A stretch of DNA of 9,881 bases from Hadesarchaea archaeon DG-33 (GCA_001515185.1 LQHI01000031.1:1-9881), one strand, 5' to 3'. Shown: positions 1-5,994, counted from the first letter of the stretch. Notes: a model not told the origin generated them from the sequence alone. Made by a program: numbers and translations.

Positions 1-119
1 TAACAAAGTTGTACTTCCCATATAGCGCAATTTCTATCATTATTATATTCTTAATAATCCTTATACTCTGTACAGTTTTCGAAAGCGAAAACGTGGTTGA
101 GGAGGCAAAAAGGGACTAA
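1..119 (+). CDS. C-terminal fragment of a membrane protein (partial, 5' end outside window)
   Basis: An open frame with codons starting at position 3 runs in from the window edge and ends at TAA 117-119, giving 38 visible residues. It reads TKLYFPYSAISIIIIF, then a continuous hydrophobic stretch (about residues 7-27, rich in I, L and F), then a charged tail ending EEAKRD. That is the pattern of a last transmembrane helix with a short charged C-terminus. No family can be named from this piece. The stop is followed by about 170 nt without a gene before the next promoter. The call rests on composition and an open frame only, so a chance hydrophobic frame in AT-rich DNA cannot be excluded. Confidence 0.45.
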   Translation, partial: TKLYFPYSAISIIIIFLIILILCTVFESENVVEEAKRD

Positions 120-252
120 TACTACAGTTACATCCTCTTCAAAAACTAGCTTGCCGGATTAACGTGACATAAATTTTGTACCTCTATTGTAAATACATCT
201 ACCATCTGTTGGATTCAAGCGTCCTGAATTTCAGTTATTTTCACACCCATTG

Positions 253-265
253 CGAAAAATTTATC
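253..265 (+). promoter_or_regulatory. BRE/TATA promoter of the ATP-cone/Mrr gene
   Basis: The sequence CGAAAAATTTATC combines a BRE-like CGAAAA (253-258) with a TATA-like AATTTATC (258-265) centred about 26 nt before ATG 288. This spacing predicts initiation at or next to the start codon, a leaderless transcript, which fits the absence of a Shine-Dalgarno motif before 288. Confidence 0.5.
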
Positions 266-287
266 CACTTGCGTGAAATCGTAATCA

Positions 288-1097
288 ATGAGTGTCGAAA
301 TGTACGTGATAAAGGCATCGGGGGAAAAAGAAGAACTCGATGTCGAAAAGGTCAGGAAAACCTGCCTGAGGGCGGGGGCGTCAAGAGAGCTGGCCGACAA
401 GATCGCGAGAGAAGTCGAGAAGAGGGCCTACGACGGGATAACCACCAGAGAGGTCCTGAACCTCACCCTCAAACTGCTCAAAAAGGAACCGGAAGCCGCC
501 ATCAGATACGACCTGAAGAGGGCGATCATGTCCCTCGGCCCCACCGGTTTCCCCTTTGAAAAGTTCGTCGCCGAGCTGCTTCAAAATTACGGCTACAAGA
601 CCAAGGTGGGGCAGGTCATCCGGGGCAGATGTGTTGACCACGAGATTGACATCGTCGCGGAAAAGGACGACAAACGTTATCTGGTGGAGTGCAAGTACCA
701 CAACGCCCTCGGGATACACACTGATTTGAAAGTTTCCCTGTACACCCACGCGAGATTCTTGGATTTAGGCGATAATTTTGACCAAGCCTGGCTGGTCTGC
801 AATACCAAATTAACGGCTGAGGCAAGGAAGTATGCAGAATGCGCCGGCTTGAAAATCACGAGCTGGAGACACCCGCGAAAGGAGAGCTTGGAGAGGATGA
901 TAGAGGAAAAGAAACTTTATCCTATTACAATTTTGAGGTCTGTCAAGGGATTCGCGAAGGATCGATTGTTTCAAGCCGGGATAGTGTTGGCAAAGGACCT
1001 GCTCAACTACGGATTTGAGGGCCTGAAAAAAATGACAGATTTGCCTCAGGACAATTTGAATAAAATTATGGAAGAAGCCAAGGTGGTGCGGTATTAG
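288..1097 (+). CDS. ATP-cone domain / Mrr-type restriction-endonuclease-like fusion protein
   Basis: The 269-residue product has three parts. Residues 1-85 read like an ATP-cone (YVIKASGEKEELDVEKVRKT, then helices ending YDLKRAIMSLGP), a nucleotide-binding module best known from ribonucleotide reductase and NrdR. Residues about 86-200 are a PD-(D/E)xK fold of the Mrr type: F90-E91-F93, D121 in HEID, and E134-C135-K136 form the expected catalytic D...ExK set, so the nuclease core looks intact. Residues about 205-265 (KDRLFQAGIVLAKDLLNYGF) resemble a helix-hairpin-helix DNA-binding tail. ATP-cone/Mrr fusions occur in archaea; the substrate is unknown and no partner methyltransferase is next to it. 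ATG 288 was chosen because a BRE/TATA sits 26 nt upstream. The last codons (VVRY, stop) lie inside a dispersed repeat, so the natural C-terminus may have been altered. Confidence 0.85.
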   Translation: MSVEMYVIKASGEKEELDVEKVRKTCLRAGASRELADKIAREVEKRAYDGITTREVLNLTLKLLKKEPEAAIRYDLKRAIMSLGPTGFPFEKFVAELLQNYGYKTKVGQVIRGRCVDHEIDIVAEKDDKRYLVECKYHNALGIHTDLKVSLYTHARFLDLGDNFDQAWLVCNTKLTAEARKYAECAGLKITSWRHPRKESLERMIEEKKLYPITILRSVKGFAKDRLFQAGIVLAKDLLNYGFEGLKKMTDLPQDNLNKIMEEAKVVRY

Positions 1098-1104
1098 GGG
1101 TTTG
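1082..1104 (+). repeat. Dispersed repeat copy R1, overlapping the stop of the nuclease gene
   Basis: The core GGTGCGGTATTAGGGGTTTG is identical to copies at 1571 and 2357. Here the frame through the repeat reads GTG GTG CGG TAT TAG, so the repeat provides the last residues and the stop codon of the upstream gene. Similarity stops soon after GGGGTTTGG. Confidence 0.8.
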
Positions 1105-1167
1105 GCTTGGAAAATGGACATTTAATTGGGTCATGAGTATTCGTATTTTTTCAGGGGCGGGCGCTGC

Positions 1168-1193
1168 ACCTAGGAAGTATTTTTATTCTAGGT
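1168..1193 (+). promoter_or_regulatory. Inverted repeat around an AT-rich TATA-like box, upstream of the 72-aa gene
   Basis: ACCTAG (1168-1173) and CTAGGT (1188-1193) are perfect inverted 6-mers enclosing GTATTTTTATT, a possible TATA box. Transcription from it would start about 1205-1210 and leave a leader of about 30 nt carrying the Shine-Dalgarno site of the following gene. A regulator operator is possible but unproven. Confidence 0.35.
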
Positions 1194-1240
1194 TCGCACA
1201 AGTCTCAGCGGAAGGGATCACAAGAACCGGGTGAACTCAA

Positions 1241-1459
1241 ATGAAAGAGTCAAGGCGGAAGAAACCCACGCCTTTGGGCTGGGTAACCATAGCGATTATC
1301 TTAGCGGTTTTTATTTTTGGTGTTTTTCTTTGGATTGTCCCGCACGTTAGGGAAGATCCCGCCGGTACTATAATTCGCACGTTCATATTGTTGATTACTT
1401 TAGCGGTGGTAATCGGCGTAGCGAGGGCATTGGGCGGGAAAAGTCTGTTCCGGGAGTGA
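1241..1459 (+). CDS. Small two-helix membrane protein, function unknown
   Basis: This 72-residue protein has a basic N-terminus (MKESRRKKPTPLGW), a hydrophobic helix at about residues 14-33, a short polar loop with HVREDPAG (about 35-43), a second hydrophobic helix at about 43-63, and a short tail ending LFRE. Positive charges before helix 1 suggest that both termini face the cytoplasm. A clear Shine-Dalgarno GGGTGA (1229-1234) stands 6 nt before the ATG, which supports the start and shows a leadered transcript, unlike the leaderless nuclease gene before it. I do not recognise a family. It stands alone between two copies of the dispersed repeat (R1 and R2), so neighbours give no functional clue. 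Confidence 0.65.
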   Translation: MKESRRKKPTPLGWVTIAIILAVFIFGVFLWIVPHVREDPAGTIIRTFILLITLAVVIGVARALGGKSLFRE

Positions 1460-1550
1460 AGATATAGAACGTGTAAAAGTCCGCCGCGTATCCCGAAAGT
1501 TAAATCTCCATTAAAAGTCATCCGGGAGAACCCGTGAAGGCGGAGAATGT

Positions 1551-1677
1551 GCGCCAACCATTTTTAACCTATGGTGCGGTATTAGGGGTTTGAACCCAGA
1601 TTTGTCCCTCCACAATATTCCCAGAAAATCTCCTCAGAAAATGCTCAGACACCTTTGAACGCCCACGGTGCGAGGGA
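1551..1677 (+). repeat. Dispersed repeat copy R2, longest form (about 125 bp)
   Basis: The core TATGGTGCGGTATTAGGGG (1570-1588) is followed by TTTGAACCCAGATTTGTCCC, then AGAAAATCTCCT, and ends with a degenerate restart CACGGTGCGAGGGA at 1664-1677. The whole block, including GCGCCAACCATTTTT before the core, aligns with 7432-7560 over its length, roughly three quarters identical by eye. It fills much of the 372-nt gap 1460-1831, in which I see no gene; the rest of the gap shows nothing recognisable. Confidence 0.75.
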
Positions 1678-1831
1678 AAAATGGAACTTCGATTCGAGCC
1701 TTGCTTTATTTTTTGAAATGTGAAGCGATTGTCGGCATCCATAACCATAAGAGTTAATAGTGATTTACAACCGCCGCTTTCAAGGCAAACTCAAAAGGGA
1801 ACTTAAATTAATTTCCCTAGGCTTGGTACCG

Positions 1832-2263
1832 CTAGCCCTTTTTTCTTTTCATGAACAGCCCAGATGCAATCGAAAACCCCGAAGCTCCGAAAGCTAACAA
1901 TACAATCCCAAGCAAGCTGGTCGTGAGGCCGGGTGACAAAGGAAATCCATATTTTTGAACGCTCCACCCCCAGCCAGCTATAGCCATCAAAATCCCTAAC
2001 AGGGGCAAATAAGCGATCCTTTCCTTAACTGCTGATGCCCAGTTTCTGATAAATGCCGATATCAATACTAACCCTCCAAACAATACAACAATGCCGCCGA
2101 TTAAGAGGAGAAAAACATTGAGATTACCCGATATGTTTGTGGTAATCATGTCCCAGCCTGATATGTTGGATAACCTCTCCCATCGAAGGAAAACCGCTAT
2201 GATCGTTAAGAGGTCGCCGATCAAGGTTACTGCTACGGCGATCGATAAAAATATTTTCCTCAC
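1832..2263 (-). CDS. Four-helix membrane protein, function unknown
   Basis: The 143-residue protein starts with GTG at 2263-2261 and has four hydrophobic segments at about residues 5-26, 49-72, 85-102 and 113-136, ending in the basic tail MKRKKG. Helix 1 (FLSIAVAVTLIGDLLTIIAV) could be mistaken for a signal peptide, but the further helices make it integral. There is a W-rich motif (GWGWSVQKYG) between helices 3 and 4. I do not recognise a family; small archaeal four-helix proteins of this kind are usually left hypothetical. GTG was chosen because a strong TATA box lies about 30 nt upstream and AAAAAAGGT gives a weak ribosome site about 6 nt before it. It is monocistronic, on the opposite strand to its neighbours, and lies between repeat copies R2 and R3. 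Confidence 0.7.
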   Translation of the reverse strand: MRKIFLSIAVAVTLIGDLLTIIAVFLRWERLSNISGWDMITTNISGNLNVFLLLIGGIVVLFGGLVLISAFIRNWASAVKERIAYLPLLGILMAIAGWGWSVQKYGFPLSPGLTTSLLGIVLLAFGASGFSIASGLFMKRKKG

Positions 2264-2290
2264 GTTCTACCTTTTTTCTTTAACATTGGG

Positions 2291-2302
2291 TTTTATAAAG
2301 TG
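2291..2302 (-). promoter_or_regulatory. TATA box of the four-helix membrane protein gene
   Basis: On the minus strand CACTTTATAAAA is a near-consensus archaeal TATA box, centred about 32 nt before the GTG start at 2263. It would start transcription about 2269-2270 and leave a leader of only a few bases. Confidence 0.55.
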
Positions 2303-2355
2303 TTTGCGGTTCGCGAGGGCTGGGTAGGGGTCGAATTTTGAGACGCATCTTAGAC

Positions 2356-2400
2356 TATGGTGCGGTATTAGGGGTTTGTACCCGAATTTGCACCCTATGG
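2356..2400 (+). repeat. Dispersed repeat copy R3
   Basis: TATGGTGCGGTATTAGGGG (2356-2374) is identical to R2 and is followed by TTTGTACCCGAATTTGCACC, a diverged version of the R2 extension. A second CTATGG at 2395-2400 closes the copy. It lies between the promoter of the minus-strand membrane protein and the next plus-strand gene. Confidence 0.75.
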
Positions 2401-2473
2401 AAATTTTGGTATTACACCTTTAGTAATGGTTTAATCATGAAGAGAGTGATAGAAAAATTAGAGGGATCAAGAT

Positions 2474-2938
2474 ATGAAGCGGGAGACAAAAGGTAAAATT
2501 TTAATGAGTATCTTAGGAATCACCTTTTTCCTGAATATTATTGCTATTAATTTTTTTCCTCCAACCATCGGAGAATTGGTAGTTGTAGGATGGGTGATAT
2601 TCGGAATTGGTGCGTTGTTTTATATTCTATCTGTAGTCACGCTTGTTAGAAAAGGTGTTAGTAACATCGTTGATAGCAGAATTTACGGTATTGTTCGGCA
2701 TCCAATGTATCTAGGGGCGATGGCAATGTTCTTTTCTCATATGTTCTTAGGCCAAAGTTGGGTAGTTGTAATTGGTGCTATTGTGGCTATTGTTTGCTGC
2801 TACCTGATTGTTCAATCCGAAGACCAGCAAAATATCGAGAAGTTTGGCGATGATTACAAACGTTACATGGAGAGGGTGCCGAGAATAAATTTCTTGCTAG
2901 GGATCATACGGTTGCTACGGAGTGGAAAGCGAGGATGA
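2474..2938 (+). CDS. Membrane methyltransferase of the isoprenylcysteine carboxyl methyltransferase (ICMT/PEMT) type
   Basis: This 154-residue integral membrane protein has hydrophobic helices at about residues 9-28, 34-57 and 80-114 (a helical pair), followed by a soluble end. The family hallmarks are present: R75-H76-P77-M78-Y79-L80 (the RHPxY motif), E116 at the end of the last helix, and F124-G125-D126-D127-Y128...Y131...V135-P136, which together bind S-adenosylmethionine in ICMT and phospholipid N-methyltransferase relatives. In archaea these proteins are usually annotated only as isoprenylcysteine methyltransferase family; the real acceptor (lipid, quinone or protein cysteine) is unknown. 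The ATG has a possible ribosome site, GAGGGA, 8 nt upstream. It is monocistronic and clearly more AT-rich than the toxin-antitoxin operon that follows. A second, different member lies at 7276-6752. Confidence 0.85.
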   Translation: MKRETKGKILMSILGITFFLNIIAINFFPPTIGELVVVGWVIFGIGALFYILSVVTLVRKGVSNIVDSRIYGIVRHPMYLGAMAMFFSHMFLGQSWVVVIGAIVAIVCCYLIVQSEDQQNIEKFGDDYKRYMERVPRINFLLGIIRLLRSGKRG

Positions 2939-2978
2939 AAAACGGGGTAATGAAACTAATTTTTGTGCAGAAATTGGA

Positions 2979-2995
2979 TTAGCGTTCCGAACCCA
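2979..2995 (+). repeat. Direct repeat flanking the toxin-antitoxin operon, left copy (R4)
   Basis: TTAGCGTTCCGAACCCA is repeated exactly at 4774-4790, on the far side of the toxin-antitoxin operon. It is a variant of the dispersed repeat: against TTAGGGGTTTGAACCCA of R2 it differs at four positions. Confidence 0.75.
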
Positions 2996-3055
2996 AACGG
3001 GTGCGAGCCGATGGCGGGCCGGACGGTATCCGAACCTAAATGGATTCGGGCCCGC
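2986..3055. repeat. Two similar hairpin-prone units, 43 bp apart, upstream of the toxin-antitoxin operon
   Basis: TCCGAACCCAAACGGGTGCG at 2986 and TCCGAACCTAAATGGATTCG at 3029 are copies of one motif. In the second, CCGAACC pairs with GG(A)TTCGG. The arms GCGGGCC (3014-3020) and GGCCCGC (3049-3055) form a further perfect inverted repeat around the second unit. The GC-rich block stands out against the AT-rich promoter that follows. It could act as a terminator-like structure or a protein site. Confidence 0.5.
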
Positions 3056-3070
3056 TAGGGAAATTTATGT

Positions 3071-3113
3071 TTTATATAACAATCGAAAGTTTTTTTAAAG
3101 GTTGTTATATAAA
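3071..3113 (+). promoter_or_regulatory. Toxin-antitoxin promoter with flanking inverted-repeat operator
   Basis: TTTATATAACAA (3071-3082) and TTGTTATATAAA (3102-3113) are perfect inverted 12-mers separated by 19 bp. The spacer holds CGAAAG (BRE-like, 3084-3089) and TTTTTTTAAA (TATA-like, 3090-3099), centred about 27 nt before ATG 3122. The arms therefore bracket the core promoter, the position expected for repression. AbiEi antitoxins of bacteria are known to bind paired inverted repeats in their own promoters, so autoregulation is the natural inference. Each arm also contains the 8-bp palindrome TTATATAA. Confidence 0.75.
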
Positions 3114-3121
3114 TAACTATC

Positions 3122-3751
3122 ATGAAAACTTTGACGAGATACCTGCTATCAAGCTTCGGCGGGGGAGTGGTGACGCGGGATGAGGTCAAGGCGGCGTGCA
3201 AGAAGTTCAGGGCAAGCTACGCGAGCACTGTGAACTTCATGATCTCCTATGGATACCTGATCAGGATCCTCCGGGGGCTGTACTACGTCAAGACCCTCGA
3301 GGAGTTCAAGCTGGGGAAAGCTGTGGACGTTCACAGAGTGATTTCCCTTGGCCTGAACAGGCTGGGAGTCAGCTGGTACTTCGGCCTCTACACCGCGCTC
3401 AGGCTGAACGGCCTCATCTACGAGTTTCCCAGCGTCACCTTCATCGTGAACGACAGCATATTCAGGCCGAAGGAAATAGAGATAGCTGGGGGGAAGACGA
3501 GGTTCTTGAAACTAAAACGCGGGCTCTTCGGATTCGGGGTTGTTGACAAGGATGGCGTTAAATTCTCCGACCCCGAGAAAACGGTCTTGGATCTCGTCTA
3601 TTTTTCTAGGTACCGCGGCCTGCCGGGGGAGAGGATAATCTCGATGATAGGCGAGTACGGCGGGCGTTTGGAAAAGGAGAAGCTCGAGGTCTACTTGAAA
3701 TTTTACCCTAAAACCGTCGAAGGGGTTATTAGAGATGCCGGACTTGTCTGA
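3122..3751 (+). CDS. AbiEi-like antitoxin / transcriptional repressor of a type IV toxin-antitoxin pair
   Basis: The 209-residue protein matches the AbiEi layout. Residues about 1-55 form a winged helix (VVTRDEVKAACKKF as helix pair, YGYLIRILRGLYYV as wing). The C-terminal part holds the typical segment GVSWYFGLYTALRLNGL (about residues 82-98) and the conserved FSDPEKTVLDLVYF (about 147-160), seen in this family as SPEKTLLD. In characterised bacterial AbiE systems this protein represses its operon and counteracts the nucleotidyltransferase toxin without a stable complex. The start is set by a BRE/TATA about 27 nt upstream and there is no ribosome site, so the mRNA is probably leaderless. It overlaps the toxin gene by 17 bp, indicating translational coupling. 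A perfect inverted-repeat operator precedes it. Confidence 0.88.
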   Translation: MKTLTRYLLSSFGGGVVTRDEVKAACKKFRASYASTVNFMISYGYLIRILRGLYYVKTLEEFKLGKAVDVHRVISLGLNRLGVSWYFGLYTALRLNGLIYEFPSVTFIVNDSIFRPKEIEIAGGKTRFLKLKRGLFGFGVVDKDGVKFSDPEKTVLDLVYFSRYRGLPGERIISMIGEYGGRLEKEKLEVYLKFYPKTVEGVIRDAGLV

Positions 3752-4661
3752 GTTCGTCTCATTCGTCGCCCGGAAATCCAAAGTGAAGAACACCAGCTTG
3801 ATAGAGAAGGATGTGATGCTGCACAGGATACTCAAGGAGTTCTGCTCTTCTCCACTTTCGGCGAACTATCTTTTCAAAGGGGGCAGCTGCTTGGTCAAAT
3901 GCTACTTTGGCTACTACAGGTTCAGCGTAGATCTTGATTTCACGTGGCGCGATCAAGAGGCGTGGAAGGGGCTGGGAGAAAAAAAGCTGAGGAGAAAGCT
4001 GTCGGCGGAGATAAAGAGCCTCGCCTCATTTCTGGCGAAAGTTTCGGGAGAATTGAATCTCGAGTTCAAGGTTGAGCCGGGGGAGAGGAAGTTTATGGAA
4101 TTCGGCGGGGGAGGAAGGATGGCAACTTTCAAGCTCTGGAAGGGATCAGAGCTGATAAAAATTCAGGTGAATTTTGTGGAGAAACTGCTGTTTTCCCCGA
4201 AGTTCGCCAGGGCGAGGACTTTGCTGGACGGGGTTAAATTATCGAGGGATGAGCGGGTGTACTTCGGAGAATTCTTGGATTTCTACAGACCCTTCAAGCT
4301 GATGGCCTACGACGGGAGGGAGATCTTGTGCGAGAAAGTCAGGGCTATTCTAACGAGGAGGGCCCAAAAACTGAGGGACTTTTACGATCTGTTCGTGCTC
4401 TCCACGTACGGCTTTAAGCTGGAGGATTTGAGGGGGGAGATAGCCGAAAAGGTGAGGGCCTCGCTCTATTACAGGAAGTACCGGGAGAATCTCGATCGGA
4501 ACAGAAAAGAGTTGGAAGTAGATGTGGGAACTCTGGAGGATCCATTTGAGAGGAGCTTGCTGATGGTGAAACCACGGAAGGATTTTGAAGATTTTCTCAA
4601 GCTGGCGCGAGAGGGGCTGAGGGAAATAGCGGTTGGCGTTATCTCTGGAGGAACTTTATGA
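3735..4661 (+). CDS. AbiEii/AbiGii-type nucleotidyltransferase toxin
   Basis: The 308-residue protein carries the polymerase-beta-like nucleotidyltransferase signature of AbiEii toxins: K48-G49-G50-S51-x-L53-x-K55, then R62-F63-S64-x-D66-L67-D68-F69, the metal-binding D-x-D pair. Further on, KLRDFYDLFVL (about residues 213-223) matches the conserved motif of the family. AbiEii enzymes transfer nucleotides, for tRNA 3' ends where tested, and block growth; type IV systems often act in phage defence. The active-site residues visible here are intact, so it is probably functional. The gene begins inside the antitoxin gene (17 bp overlap) and ends in an ATGA overlap with a 39-codon ORF. Codon use is rich in AGG/AGA and GAG, like its antitoxin and unlike the AT-rich methyltransferase upstream. 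Confidence 0.88.
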   Translation: MPDLSEFVSFVARKSKVKNTSLIEKDVMLHRILKEFCSSPLSANYLFKGGSCLVKCYFGYYRFSVDLDFTWRDQEAWKGLGEKKLRRKLSAEIKSLASFLAKVSGELNLEFKVEPGERKFMEFGGGGRMATFKLWKGSELIKIQVNFVEKLLFSPKFARARTLLDGVKLSRDERVYFGEFLDFYRPFKLMAYDGREILCEKVRAILTRRAQKLRDFYDLFVLSTYGFKLEDLRGEIAEKVRASLYYRKYRENLDRNRKELEVDVGTLEDPFERSLLMVKPRKDFEDFLKLAREGLREIAVGVISGGTL

Positions 4662-4777
4662 CACATGATTACGGCGTGAAAGGGTTCAGGAAAAGAGTAG
4701 ATCGCGAGAAGTTGGGAAGATATTTGAAAAGATACGGGAGTAATTTCAGGAAAGGGGTCATCGAAACCCTTCGTTAG
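4658..4777 (+). CDS. Small basic ORF (39 aa) coupled to the toxin gene
   Basis: ATG 4658 overlaps the toxin stop in ATGA, with a good Shine-Dalgarno GGAGG (4647-4651) 6 nt before it. The product starts MTHDYGVKGFRKRVDREKLG and ends GVIETLR, with TAG at 4775-4777. It contains 12 K/R against 4 D/E (net about +8) and one probable amphipathic helix (VDREKLGRYLKRYG). The frame and ribosome site argue for translation. AbiE systems are normally two genes, so a third member would be unusual: it might bind RNA, or be a fragment of a longer gene cut by the repeat that supplies its stop codon (TTAG of the R5 copy). No family is recognised. Confidence 0.5.
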   Translation: MTHDYGVKGFRKRVDREKLGRYLKRYGSNFRKGVIETLR

Positions 4778-4803
4778 CGTTCCGAACCCAGATTTGTACT
4801 CTC
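4774..4803 (+). repeat. Direct repeat flanking the toxin-antitoxin operon, right copy (R5)
   Basis: TTAGCGTTCCGAACCCA (4774-4790) is identical to 2979-2995 and continues GATTTGTACTC, matching the R2 extension (20 of 24 positions identical to TTAGGGGTTTGAACCCAGAT plus TTGT). Its TAG is the stop of the 39-codon ORF, as in R1. Confidence 0.75.
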
Positions 4804-4963
4804 ATAAGTCAAAACCTAGCTAACGGACACCTAGCAAAAGTCTAAGAAAAGAACCGATATATCGATCTATGGAAGCCCCCCCTACGTAAAAACTGATAAG
4901 GAAAAAGGGAGTGGACAGGGGCTAAAGAAAAAAGAGACGCGTTAAAAAAAGGAATGGTGTAAG

Positions 4964-5962
4964 ATGACTGTCGTCGGCGGCATGAACAAAAATCTCTCCG
5001 ATATCTGCGACAGGCTTGTAAAAGCGTTGGATGAAAGTGTTGAGAAAAACCTAGCTGAGGGAATCCTGCTCTCCGGAGGCCTCGATACTTCGATCCTCGC
5101 CTACTTAGCGTCCAAAAGGATGAAGCCCAGAGCATTCACGGCCGCCCTTCTGAATACCCCAGCGCCCGATGTAAAATATGCGAAGTTGGTGGCAAAGCAG
5201 CTGGGATTGAGACACCTCGTCCACCGATTTAATGAAGACGAGCTATACGGTGCCATTGGGGCTGTCGTCAAAGCCGTTGAATCTTTTGACCCCATGGAAA
5301 TCCGAAATAATGTGACGATTTACATAGGCCTAAAGAAGGCGAAGGAAAATGGCGTAAGCACAGTCATGACGGGTGATGGATGCGACGAACTTTTTGCGGG
5401 ATACAGCTATTTTTTTGGGCTGGGAAAAGAGCGGCTAAATTTGGAGCTTCACAAGATATGGGAAATCATGAGGTTTTTTTCGGTGCACATGGCTAAAGCT
5501 CTGGGAATGGAGGCTAAACTTCCGTACCTCGATCCCGAGTTCAAAAGACTCGCTATGGAAGTGAGTCCAAATCTAAAAGTTCGAAGTGAAAATGAGCAAA
5601 TGTTTGGCAAATGGATCTTGCGCAAGGCGTTCGAAGGCCTGCTGCCGGAGGAAATATTGTGGAGAGCTAAGACGCCCGTAGACTCCGGCTCTGGGACCAT
5701 AATGCTCCCCAAATTTTTTAATTCAATCATTCCCGACGTTGAGTTTCGTGAGAAGAGGAGTAAGTACATCAAGGAGGACAAGGTGGTCATCAGGGATAAA
5801 GAGCAATTGTTCTATTACGAAGTTTACAGGTCAGCGGTGGGAGTGCCACACCCGACAGACTCAAGAGGCGATCTTTGCCCCTGGTGTAATTCAAGCGTGC
5901 CTGTCAAATCCTCGTATTGCCGGATATGTGGGGCTTCTCTCCGCTCTGAATGGTGGTTTTAG
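4964..5962 (+). CDS. Asparagine-synthetase-domain (AANH/PP-loop) ligase with C-terminal zinc ribbon, lacking a glutaminase domain
   Basis: The 332-residue protein is the ATP-pyrophosphatase half of AsnB-type enzymes. Visible motifs are the PP-loop S37-G38-G39-L40-D41-T42-S43, G136-D137-G138-C139-D140-E141-L142-F143-A144-G145-Y146, the M181-E-A-K-L-P-Y-L-D189 segment, and WILRKAFEGLLPEEILWRAK (about 216-235). The N-terminal class II glutaminase (Cys2 nucleophile) of full-length AsnB, usually 500-600 residues, is absent, so ammonia would have to be free or delivered by another protein. Residues 304-321 add CPWC and CRIC, a C-x2-C/C-x2-C zinc ribbon. The family activates a carboxylate by adenylation and adds an amine; the substrate here is unknown. 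ATG 4964 has a weak GGTG 4 nt upstream; ATG 4982 is an alternative. A 10-bp palindrome CGATATATCG lies at 4855-4864. Monocistronic. Confidence 0.85.
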   Translation: MTVVGGMNKNLSDICDRLVKALDESVEKNLAEGILLSGGLDTSILAYLASKRMKPRAFTAALLNTPAPDVKYAKLVAKQLGLRHLVHRFNEDELYGAIGAVVKAVESFDPMEIRNNVTIYIGLKKAKENGVSTVMTGDGCDELFAGYSYFFGLGKERLNLELHKIWEIMRFFSVHMAKALGMEAKLPYLDPEFKRLAMEVSPNLKVRSENEQMFGKWILRKAFEGLLPEEILWRAKTPVDSGSGTIMLPKFFNSIIPDVEFREKRSKYIKEDKVVIRDKEQLFYYEVYRSAVGVPHPTDSRGDLCPWCNSSVPVKSSYCRICGASLRSEWWF

Positions 5963-5979
5963 AGGAAAGTTGTCGCGTC

Positions 5980-5994
5980 TTGGTGCGGGGGAGG
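5980..5994 (+). repeat. Short dispersed repeat copy, 17 nt after the ligase stop
   Basis: TTGGTGCGGGGGAGG shares TGGTGCGGGGGA exactly with the copy at 7549-7560. It is a truncated member that keeps only the first part of the core. Confidence 0.5.

Noticed and set aside
176..559. 127-codon frame on the plus strand overlapping the nuclease gene start
   Set aside because: Its product is arginine/glycine-rich and low in hydrophobic residues, and most of it lies in another frame of the well-supported nuclease gene.
3196..3546. 116-codon frame within the antitoxin gene
   Set aside because: It is glutamine/arginine-rich, out of frame with AbiEi, and has no independent support.
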